Shown here: positions 41,258 to 50,720 of the stretch, in pieces | Layout: each line of letters starts with the position of its first letter | Numbering within the stretch: position 1 is the first letter of the stretch | Source: Pyrenopolyporus hunteri | Taxonomy: Eukaryota > Ascomycota > Sordariomycetes > Xylariales > Hypoxylaceae | Assembly (NCBI GenBank): GCA_902806595.1 | Contig: CADCXC010000013.1 | Span: forward strand, 186,001-250,000 | DNA: 64,000 nucleotides | Direction: 5' to 3' | Translations under genes and position numbers: made by a program | The notes under the pieces: model-generated | Told to the model about the DNA's origin: nothing | The model's input: the letters and a program-made list of their open reading frames with translations, nothing else | Database searches by the model: none

Positions 41258-42306
41258 AATTCCACTAACCCAGCTTTTAAATTAAAGTATTAAAAATCAG
41301 CTGTTAACTAAACCGTTATCTATTATCGCCTGTTATTAATAATTCCCAGCTTAAGTACTTACTTACTTACTTAAGTACCTATGGAAGTATTTATCTTTAT
41401 CCCTGTCCTCCGTGCCAAAGTCGCCCGAATCCCCCACTTCATGCCGGGTGGTATCTCCACAACCGGAGCCGGTGACTACAAAAGCGGAACGGGGCCACTA
41501 TCCCAGGGGTGCCCTTAACATACGACTTACTATTTAGCGGGCGATAATTTACGCCTCGTCTCCCGAACGCGTATCTTAGTCTTCACTTAAAACAGAATGA
41601 TCAAAAATGTAATAGTCATTAAACCAATCTTTACCAGCCTATGCGAAATTCAGAAGCGACGGGCCTTGTCAGTTTCGTACCCGCCGTCACCGGGATAAAA
41701 AAAAAAACCCCACAGCCAAGATAAAAGCCGTATGCTCGAGATCGCTCTCAACCCCGTGGTCTACGAATGCATCGCCCAGCACTCAGATAAAACGACGATT
41801 GCCTCCGAAATCTCTCGTCTTGGCCGAGCCATATCGTTTACACACACCCGGTGTGCCGGGGATTTGAGGTGTTTTACCTTAAGGACAGTAATCACCCACA
41901 ACCCAGGGCACAACCTATCGTGGTCCTTATGTACGCGGCCGATGAACAGCTCACTGTCTATGAATCGGACGTGACTGTCTTCTCGTCCCGGCATAAGCAG
42001 TATTCGCCACGCCACACGTGTAGCCACGTCCGTACCCACGAACCGAAGTCGAGAGCAGCTCTGCGTAGAACAAACCCCGCAAAACATAGGAAATGATGTT
42101 GAGATATCGAATGAGGCGAAATGGAAGAATATGAAGGGGAAACAGTATCCCCCCCCGCCGCCAATGCTCCTCTGTGAAATGCTCCCAATGCCAATAGTTG
42201 TACAGTACTTGTACACGGGGTCCACACCCCTTACCTTCCCCCTTTTCCCTTTTCCCTTTTCCCGGTTCTCTCCCCCTTCACGCGAAACATCCATCCCCAA
42301 CCCTGT
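41258..42306. other. Edge of core genome; 3' flank of the next gene
   Basis: Normal composition resumes at about 41,258. A (CTTA)n-like palindrome lies at 41,350-41,380 (TTAAGTACTTACTTACTTAC) and a poly-A run at 41,697-41,706. A 179-codon minus frame (41,761-42,300) directly follows the stop of the neighbouring gene. It has poly-Gly and Phe/Ser tracts and no recognisable domain, so I treat it as unsupported. Confidence 0.5.
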
Positions 42307-42555
42307 CTAAGCAACAACAACCTTCCTCGAAACCCTCGGCAACTTCACAAACGACTCGCGCGGCCCCGCGCCACGAGCATACCTCTTCGCCACGCGCCGC
42401 GGCGCAGCGCCCGCACCCGCGACAGCAGCAGCGGAAGTAGTACCAGAACCGCTACGCCTGACCTGCTTCACGCGCACGCGCTCCCCTCCCTCCGCCGGCG
42501 TACCGTGCTCCACGAGGTCCAGGTACGAGCGCTTGACGCCCCCGAGAGCCGGCCG

Positions 42556-42586
<31 letters not shown>

Positions 42587-43746
42587 CGCCGGGGCTCGAG
42601 GACGATCGACGTCCAGCTCGAGCTGGTGCTCGTGTTCTCCCTTGCGTCGGGCCGCCAGCCAGAGCCGGGACCCGGGCCGGGGCTTTCGGCGCCCGGCGCG
42701 CCGGCGGAAATGCCGGGGAACCGGCCCACGGCCATGTTTCTGGGGGGGATGACGACGGGGGCCGGGGCGGCGTCGCTTTCCTCGCCTTCGTCGTCGTCGG
42801 AGCCGGAGCCGGAGCTAGGATCGTCCGCCGGCGGACTGTGCGGTTTGGGTTGGGCGGGGACGGGGGGGCTGGTCTTGCGCAGCTTTGGGAATTCCCTGTC
42901 GATGAGGTCGTCGATGAGGTCGTAGTCGTCGCAGTCGCAATTCGTAGGGGAAGGGGAAGGGGGAGAAAGAGGGAAGGAAGAGGAACAAGAAGGGGTGATC
43001 GTAGGCGCGCACGGGATGTCGAGGTCGTCCCAATCCGAGTCGGTCTCCGAAGTATCCCGCTCGTTAGTATAGCGTTTCTCCTCATACAGATCGTCTTCCG
43101 GGTCCAGGAGCGTCGCGATAGAGCGGAGTTTGCAGCAGCCGCTCTCGGCGAAGTCGCTCCACGCGTCTCTCATCCAGTCGAGGTGGCGGGGCGGGCAGTA
43201 CGATTTCGAGCCAGCCGGCCTGACGAAAATCCCGTTGTGCTTCGACCGGATAGATTGCTCCTCCAGCTCGGCGTCGTAGTGGAAGGCCTGGTCCCCGTAC
43301 AGGCTGGCCCAGGTAAGCGTCCGCGCGTGCCGGAGGAACTGCATGTTGAGCTTGTTCGCCGCCTCCGCGGCCTGGTAGAGGCGGAGCCAGTTGACCAGGC
43401 AGCCCTGGCAGGGCTTCATCATCGGCCAGGCTACTACTCTCCGCTTGAAGCTGCGGCGGCCGAGGAGGTTCCTCTTGGCGGAGAACTGGGGCGTGTCGCA
43501 GCAGCAGATGTGAGAGGAGTTGCATTTTCTTTTCTCGCAGGGCGGCGCGGCGATCTGGAGGGCGCGATCTTGGTAAAGGATGTATATCCCTTCGTCGGGA
43601 AGGTCGAGGTCGAGACAATATTGTTTGCCGTTTCCGGAGATCAGGGTGTTTTGAAGCTGGCCGTCAACTCCGTAGGATGCGGCTATCACGGTAGTGGGCC
43701 GTGTCTTAAGGGCCCTGCAGGCCATGCGACTATGGCTGCCGGTCAT
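42307..43746 (-). CDS. Unrecognised acidic, low-complexity protein with a Cys cluster
   Basis: Single open frame of 479 codons from ATG 43,746. I do not recognise the family. Residues 1-200 look folded: a Cys-rich patch near residues 73-87 (CEKRKC...CCCD), then a CQGC motif at about residues 113-116 and several Trp, Tyr and Leu. From about residue 220 the chain is disordered: acidic Glu/Asp-Ser tracts, Pro-rich linkers, a run of Ala near residue 400, and a basic C-terminus with KRSYLDL-, RRVAKRY- and RKVV-like patches suggesting nuclear localisation (inference). GC content is high, particularly in the disordered half, and long antisense frames arise from that bias. A TATAAA lies about 90 nt upstream. 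It may be a filamentous-fungus-specific regulator; function unknown. Confidence 0.65.
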
Positions 43747-43835
43747 CTTGAACGGAGAGAAGGTGGAATTAAGTTGCTCCTCGACGCTTGGGCTGAGGAG
43801 CGAAGAGGGATTGGCGATAATGCCTAGAGTACCGA

Positions 43836-43841
43836 TTTATA
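43836..43841 (-). promoter_or_regulatory. Possible TATA box of the acidic-protein gene
   Basis: Minus-strand GCTTATAAATC contains TATAAA about 90 nt before ATG 43,746. The position suits a core promoter with a leader of roughly 60 nt; this rests on motif and spacing only. Confidence 0.4.
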
Positions 43842-45568
43842 AGCGGCACCTTCCGGTCAGTGTAGGCGAGGGAGTTAGGGGCAAATACGGAGAGGATAAT
43901 AAAAGAAAGGTGTCTGGTGAATCAGGAAGCTGTGACTACCCCCGTGGGGTTGACAACACAGTATCGAGTCACTAAGCGGGCCGGGCTGAATGAATAACGG
44001 TTCAGATGAATGGTGATAATGGACAGTTGAGCTGGATGAGACGCGATGAGGCTGCTGATTGTGAATGGTAGGGCGGATGTGGAGAGGTTAAGAGAGCATC
44101 TGGGTCGTAGACGTGCGAAGAACGAATGAGTAACTCTGGGTTCGTAGTAGGCATGTTGAAGTCGTATGGTACTGGGTAGATGAAAGGTCTCTTAGTCGAC
44201 GATTATGAAGGCATACCGGAGAAGGACCTTTGGACGAGAAATCCCTGGACGAGCTAAGACCATCGTAGAACCTAAGTCTTCCCAAAGAGCTTGGCTTGCC
44301 GAATAAAATTCCATTTAGCTATGCTGGGCACGAGGGATAGATTCTCCTGCTAAGGTAGAAAGAATGTTAGCTGAGTCTGCTTCATAGAATGACGATGCCG
44401 GATAGTGATGCAGAATGACCTTTGTAATTATGAAAAATGGACAACTCTTCCCCAAGCTATGTTAGTCCGCCTGAGTCACTTTGCCTGTTTCAACTGAGCT
44501 GACTTGATATATGGGTATCCAAACAGCTTTGTGCCAGTTTTAGCATCTGAAACCTTCAGGCCTGGTACATATAGGCGACTCCGAGAATAGAATAGACTTA
44601 GGGTCTAGATACCTGAAATGTTGAGAGGAATCCGAAGCTATAGATTGGTCGATTGGTGGCAACCTTACACCGAAGGGAACCGGCTAACCGTTGTGGATGT
44701 GGTAAATGGTTGCCCAAATGTTCATGCTCAAGCGAATTCTCTATGCCTTTTTCATAAGTGAGGATCGCCTTATCCAAAAAATAGGTGCCAAGTAGTTGCT
44801 CGAGTAAGGAAACATTGTTCAAGATGCTCCAGTGTTATGGCTATGAATGACACTTATGGCCAAGTCGAGATGTCGATGACTACACGCATCGACATGTGAG
44901 AAGCTAGTAAGACGTCGCAAGCCGAGCTTCCAACCTAAACCGTCGACGTACCTTACCTTGACTACCTAGGTAGCCACTCATGATCTAGAGCAGTGATGTG
45001 GGATACCGGAGAAAGCTCCAAACACGGTACATACCACATATGCAAACGAGGACCTCATTGGCTCTTAGAAACGGTCACAGGAATAAAAAAAAGGAAGAAA
45101 GCGAGGGATACATGGTCCAACATAGAAGCAAACGTCTCAAAACTGCAATCGAGGGACATGTAGGTAGATACGTTAAATTGCGAGCATGTATCCTGCGACG
45201 AATTAATCAGGGTTTGCCATCCTGATACGGCTTCCAGCATGGGATTAGACGGGCCGGGCAAGGCTTCTCCACGTGTCGTGGGGTGACTCGTAGCCTTGGC
45301 CACCAAGGAAGACCGTGATTGGAGGAGCGCCGGGGGCGAGGTGAAGTCGCGTAGCGAAAGACAACCCGGTCAAAGTAAGGTCATCATACGTGTCATCGCA
45401 GAAGGCGTATTGTGTTATTCCCTAGCACGAAAATACATGCTAGCTCGAATGTTCCGTCCGTAGACCATAGAGCAAACCCCTTCCCATGCATGCAAAGTAT
45501 TGCCGAAAACGAGAAACCGGACACCAATTTCCATAGGCACTCCTCCCCTTTCGTCAGCCGCCAGCCTT
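43842..45568. other. Intergenic, no supported gene
   Basis: Only short, unrelated open frames occur on both strands, none longer than 95 codons and none with a recognisable motif. Composition is ordinary. This stretch probably contains the promoter region of the acidic-protein gene on the left and the terminator of the eL32 gene on the right. Confidence 0.5.
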
Positions 45569-46338
45569 TTAGATCTCCGTGGTAACCTTGGCCTTCGGGT
45601 TGGTGACCTTGACGCCCAATTGCTTCGCTCGGGCGATGATGTCGATTCGCTTTCTCGACGAGACGTTGTGGGCGATCCTACAGGTGCCTGTTAGTTAACC
45701 CGGTCACAACCCCAGGCCGAGCGCTCTTCGATGCTAGGCCGTCGGGAAAACGTACTCTGCGGCGTAGGTGCGGTTGTGCATCAACAACAGCTCGACGTCC
45801 TTGGTGTTGTTGACGAGGAAGGCCTTGTGGCCGGAGGGCATCATGTGGCGGGTCTTCTTGTTGGAGCCGAAACCGATCTGTAGTATCGCGAACTCGTATT
45901 AGCATGCTTTTCTTTCTCTGCGTCGACTCATCCCATTCCGTCCTGAAAATCACCGCTGCGACGCGTGAAAAATTCCGTAGATTCGATATTCCTCGATCGC
46001 AAGATCGCAAGATCGCAAGATATATAAGAATCAAGGGCCACGTACCGAGGGCATGGTCATGTTGCCACGGAACCGCCGTCGAACTCGGTTGTCGATACCC
46101 TTAGGCTTTCGCCAGCTGGAGGAGAGGCATTTGAACCGATCGCTCTGGTGTCGGTTGAAGCTCTTGGTTCCTGTAGGAATAGATCCGTCAATATATTTCC
46201 TTCACGATCCCATCATTCGAATCCTCCGCGCAGCTCGGAACAACTCGTGTCGATCGGTAGGGGGAAGAAACGGACGGCGGGAAACGGGTCAAACATACGC
46301 TTCTTGACGATCGGGACGTGCTTCTTTGCGGCAACCAT
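45569..46338 (-). CDS. rpl32: 60S ribosomal protein eL32
   Basis: Four exons on the minus strand: 46338-46299, 46170-46046, 45877-45756, 45677-45569. They give 131 residues, the usual length in filamentous fungi. The protein starts MVAAKKHVPIVKKRTKSFNR and includes the family hallmarks SWRKPKGIDNRVRRRFRG, GFGSNKKTRHMMPSG and VSSRKRIDIIARA. It is a structural protein of the large ribosomal subunit. All introns have GTATGT/GTACGT-type donors and TAG/CAG acceptors. CTAACAACCCC...CAAG just before the ATG looks like an intron end, so a 5'-leader intron is likely, as is common for fungal ribosomal genes (inference). Intron 2 carries three copies of an 8-bp GATCGCAA unit near 45,997-46,020. Confidence 0.95.
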
Positions 46339-47407
46339 CTTGAGTGAAGGGGTTGTTAGCTTATAAAATTCTCTTTCTTCCGACTAACGACCCTTCTATA
46401 GGTGATTAAGAATTCTAGGTAGGTAGGCGTTTACCTTGACTGATTTCCTGTCAGTGTCTTGATGGGTGGGTGTATGGTAAATTTGGCTGGTCTCTCTGCC
46501 TCGAAAATTCGATTGGGTACGTGCTGAGAGAATTGAGAGTTTCCAACGGCACAAACCAAACCGAATTTCGCGCTAAGGGTTTTCTTTAGGGCTGGTGGGA
46601 AAAGACGTCACGTGGATATTTTTAATATATGTACCTAGGTACCTACCTATTATATGTAATTCGTACATGTAGCGAAAGCCCACATCACTTCTCTCAAGCC
46701 TTTACCTAGCCACATATGGGTGGTATTATGTGGCTAGTGTACAGTACTTAGTACATTCTTATCAGATCTACGTGCTTGGAATAACGTACCTAGGTACCTA
46801 CCTATCCAAACCATCCCGACGCCATCCACCGGTGGACAGATCCCAAAGATACAAAATACAGAATCTAGGTATACTTACTAGGTACCTGAGTAATCAGTCT
46901 TATTTACCTACCTACAGGTAGGTAGGTATTCAAGGTCACTCATCTCTACTTGGACTCGCTCAAATTCGCCAAGACGGTAAGAAATAGCCCTGTATTTCAA
47001 TACTACCGATACACATTATTACAGAACCTTCCGGTTCTTGCGATGACAGCTTACCATCCGGGGAGGGATTGTCTGGTCTATACAAGCTACTATCTAAGGT
47101 GGACGGATCACCCTATAAGAGATTCCGCCTAGCTGGTGTTGCCGTTAGAAACGCAAGGAAAAAGGGGATGCACCCTTTTAGTTCTCCCTCGAAGGCACGG
47201 TTGTCCTATATCCCGTCTCCGCCTCCCCCTCCCACCGCCGCGCCTCCCCCTCCCACCGCCGCGCCTCCCCCTCCCACCGCCGCGCCTCGCCTTTGACAGA
47301 CGCCGGACCGAGTATGGTAGGGGGTTGTCCGTGCTTCATAACAGATCTAGACTCGTGCCAGGCATTTTCATTCTTTAGCCCAACCAATGGTCATGTCTCG
47401 TCATTCG
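46339..47407. other. Intergenic region between eL32 and DnaJ genes
   Basis: Contains AGGTACC/TACCTACC clusters at about 46,415, 46,630-46,655, 46,785-46,805 and 46,905-46,930, and a 21-bp minisatellite at 47,217-47,285. The part next to 46,339 should hold the eL32 promoter. No gene seen. Confidence 0.55.
47217..47285. repeat. 21-bp GC-rich minisatellite, three units
   Basis: Three essentially perfect copies of CTCCCCCTCCCACCGCCGCG plus one base, about 120 bp beyond the stop codon of the DnaJ gene. The two strands are strongly skewed (C-rich/G-rich). Confidence 0.85.
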
Positions 47408-48949
47408 TTACTGCTGTGCACATTGAGGCTGCCCGCCGGCTTCGTCGTCTTCATCCTCCCATCCTTCTCCGAATCGCGGATCTCCGGAGTTGGCGCCCAT
47501 CTGATGTCAGGTTAGCATCACCCGTGTACCCCTCGTTTAGAAAGTCTAGAAAGGGAGAAATAAGACATACCTCGTCGATGTCGGCATCGTCATCATATTC
47601 CACGTCGTCTACTTCCTCGGCCTTGATCTCCGGCGGAGGGCCGGGCAAGAGCTTCTGGAGAGATTCGTATGCCGCATCGTCCTTGAGCCAGCCATCTTCG
47701 GGGAACTCGACCTTGACGATGAGGTAAAGGTCTCCCTTGGCGTCTCCTCGCTTAAGCGGCATACCCTCGCCCTCCACCTTGAGTACCTGCCCCGGGTGAA
47801 GGACCTTCCCCCGCGGATGGTTGATGTGGATGCCTCGGCCGTCGAGGTGTTTGATGACGACGCGCGAAAATCCACACAAGGCTTCGGCAACGGTGATGTC
47901 TAGGTCGGCGGAAAGGTCGTTGCCGATCCTATTAAACACCTCGTGAGGCTCCTCCTCGAGGACGAAGACGAGATTACCAGGTGTCTGGTCGGGGTGCTGG
48001 TCGGCTTCGCCCTCTAGCACGATGCGCTCCCCCCGGCGGGAGCCGCGGGGTATGTAGATCTCCAGCGGCTTCGTCTCCGGGACCGTCCGCTTGCCTTTGC
48101 ACTTCTTGCATCTGTCCTTCTCCTTGAAGTAGTTGCCCGAACCCTGACATCGGTCACAGACGGCGGACTCGCGGGTGACCAGACCGGGACCGACTTGTCG
48201 GAAGGCCTCTACTATGCCATGTCCCTTGCAGCGGTCGCATTGCTGCGGCTTCACCTTGTCCTTGCCGCCGGACCCCTTGCAAGTGCCGCAGATGACGTTC
48301 TTGTTGGCGGCGAATTTGACCGTCTTGCCCTTGTAGAGGTCTTCTAGAGTGACGGTGTACTTGGACTCCTCGTCGGGGCCGCGTTTGGGTCTTCGGGGTC
48401 CTCCTCCGGGGCCGCCCATGCCGCCGCCCATCCCCATGCCAAACATCTGGGCGAGGATATCGTTGATGTCTACCTCCTCGCCCATGCCCCCTCCCCTGGA
48501 AGGGTCAAATGCGGCCATGCCATGTTTATCGTATAGGGCGCGCTTTTCTTCGTCTCGAAGAATCTCGTAAGCTTGCGTGAGGGACTTGAACTTGACTTCG
48601 GATTCCGCTCGTTGTTCTTCGGGCACTTTGTCAGGGTGATGTTGGAGGGCGAGCTAGGACATTATCAGGACTGTCAGCTTGTCCTTCTTTTATATATATA
48701 TGTATTCTCGTTTTCCTGTCTCGTGGAAGTTTAGAGACAAATACCGGGGACTTCGCACCTTTCTGTATGCCTTTTTTATATCATTTTGGCTGGCATTCCT
48801 GTCCACGCCTAGAAGCTCTAAGATGTCGTGTTAGTGACAAGTACAAGGCCCACGGATTAGATGCTCTGTCTGGGTGTGGGGGAGTAAGCAAGTTCCTTAC
48901 CATACAAATCGACGTCGTCATTCGCCGCATCCTGTCCTGGTGCAGCCAT
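47408..48949 (-). CDS. xdj1: Type I DnaJ (Hsp40) co-chaperone, Xdj1-like, with CaaX end
   Basis: Exons 48949-48901, 48817-48759, 48653-47571, 47500-47408 give 427 residues. A J-domain starts after a short acidic tail (DDVDLYELLGVDRNAS) and has the HPD motif (KLALQHHPDK); then a Gly/Met-rich linker (FGMGMGGGMG). A zinc-finger region follows with four CxxCxGxG-type repeats (CGTCKGSG, CDRCKGHG, CDRCQGSG, CKKCKGKR), then the substrate-binding C-terminal domains. The last exon ends in CAQQ, a farnesylation-type CaaX box, after an acidic DEDDEA stretch. It stimulates Hsp70 ATPase; the N-terminus resembles Xdj1, which in yeast works at mitochondria, more than Ydj1. The assignment Xdj1 versus Ydj1 is inference. 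The final exon is only 31 codons including the stop and is easily missed; without it the CaaX box is lost. Confidence 0.9.
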
Positions 48950-50720
48950 GGTCGGGGAGAGTTGTTGATAAGAAGAAGAGACCCTGGCCTCTACTATGTA
49001 CTCCGAATGCCCGCGGTAAGTTGTTGGAAAGAAGAGAGGAGTGGTGGTAAGTAGGTAGGTATGCTGAAGATTGAAGATTATGCAGAAGAGGCTAAGTGGG
49101 CTGGTCCCTAGATGGAAAAATATTTGGCGGGGCAGCGACTTTCGGTCCCTGAGACTGCTGACGCTCAAAGTACAGGTACTGTACCTAGGTAGGTATCTAG
49201 GTACCAACCAGGTTTTGCAAACGATGCCTGGGGGATGGAATGTACGATATCCTCAATAATCCCTCGAGAGCCCTGGAGATACCGCAAATTCGCGAAAACT
49301 TTTGTTTATTCTCACTTTTTGGCGGGTTGCCTGGAGTGAATACGTAACTTTGAGGAAAGAAATTTTGCAAGGCTGACCGGAGTAAAAAGGATGTACATGT
49401 ATTGACGACTTTCTGGTATAGGTACCATGTTACTCACACACCCCGGACCCCGTTAGGTACCTGGGTACTCTGCTACATACGTAATTTTGCGAGGCGCTTA
49501 GCGAATCAGACTTTGCTGATAAAACAATGATAACGCAGTAAGCGGAGCGATAAGGGGCTGGAGGCTCGATAAGATAAGTTACGATACAGATACCCACGGT
49601 ATACATTATCCCGGAATCCTAACTCCGGTGAGGTACCTGTATACCTAGCTTAATAAGCACTTAGGTAAACTTCACGCATAGGTACCTAGGTACCTAGGTA
49701 CGTAACAAGTAAGTAGTAGGGATATACCTGGTAGGTAGGAACTACATGTATTTTCTAAGGTATGCTTGTCTAATAAAAATATTATTTCAATGTCTAATAT
49801 AGATAGAAGATTTAACGATTTATCTTTCTTAAATAGGTGGTTTCTATTATTACAAGTTAATGATAGCAAGTGTATCTTCGTCTCGAGCTCCCCGCGCATT
49901 TTAGTTCATAAAATAGCTAGGAATCGAAGATTATGGTCTTCGAGTCAATGAACGTATAGTTAGGTAGGTAGATACCTTTATTGTGCCGGAGAGAAAAGAC
50001 CAACTTTTCGCAAGCCATTCTAATATGTCTTATGCGGAACTTGCCCCGGATATAAGGGCATTCGGTTTTCATACGAATACGTGGATGGACGAAGCATAAG
50101 TGGTGTAACCGCGACCTCGTCCAGCCTACGACAGCTTGGCGCCGTCACCTTCGCCCAACTTTAAGCAGGCCGAGCTCGTTTTAAAGGCGGCTTATATTTT
50201 GGGAGGAATGATTTTGAAGCCCGTAAGAAACCGGATTCTACGGTAGTCTGGGGTAGCTTGACAGTAGGCGCGACATAATTTACGTTGTGGGTAGCACGGA
50301 GGTTGCATACAACTATCAGTCAAGAGGGTTGAGACTTTTAGAGGGCAGTAATAACGGCGTTTTTGTTCTCGCGGCAGCGCTACCCAATAATATAGAAACG
50401 AAGATACGCCCAACTTCCGACGCCTACGAGTCCGCCTAAACCGCAGCAGAACACGAAAATCTGGAGACCACATGGGCAATATATGCATCCAATTGCTTCC
50501 TTATTTAACGTATAACAAGCTGAAGAACGATCTATTGGCACAGAGAAGGCCAACTACATATCAGGTAATTAGGTACATCCTTCGATAAAGGTTGTATGTG
50601 GGCTTCCATGCAGATCAAATAGGTATATTGGCGTATCCCCGCCTCGTGGTCGTTCTTGTTTTCTGTGCCTCGCCAACATCCTTCACCAACCTACTGCACC
50701 TCAACAGTAGCAATCTCATC
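48950..50720. other. Divergent intergenic region between DnaJ and NLR genes
   Basis: Holds promoters for both directions. GGTACCTAGGTA-type palindromic clusters occur at 49,170-49,205, 49,632-49,740 and 49,960-49,975. An AT-richer patch lies at 49,750-49,940. A 98-codon minus frame (50,192-50,488) has no recognisable motif and is not supported as a gene. Confidence 0.55.

Larger units (their letters stand above)
27320..41258. other. AT-rich hypermutated block 2, C-depleted on the plus strand
   Basis: Nearly all C left on the plus strand is in CpG, while G survives in AG and GG. In a 120-base sample (30,961-31,080) I count 5 C, all in CpG, and 14 G, only 5 in CpG. So the plus strand took C-to-T changes in CA, CC and CT contexts, the opposite polarity to most of block 1. 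No open reading frame of useful length survives. The block is mostly explained by the LTR-flanked element and the nested 1.3 kb repeat listed separately. Low-complexity AAATTT/AAAAACTT runs (40,797-40,935) fill part of the right edge. Confidence 0.8.

Noticed and set aside
42505..43827. 440-codon plus-strand frame over the acidic-protein gene
   Set aside because: A GC-rich antisense shadow with Arg/Gly/Ala/Val composition; the minus frame has the plausible start, TATA box and folded-looking N-terminus.
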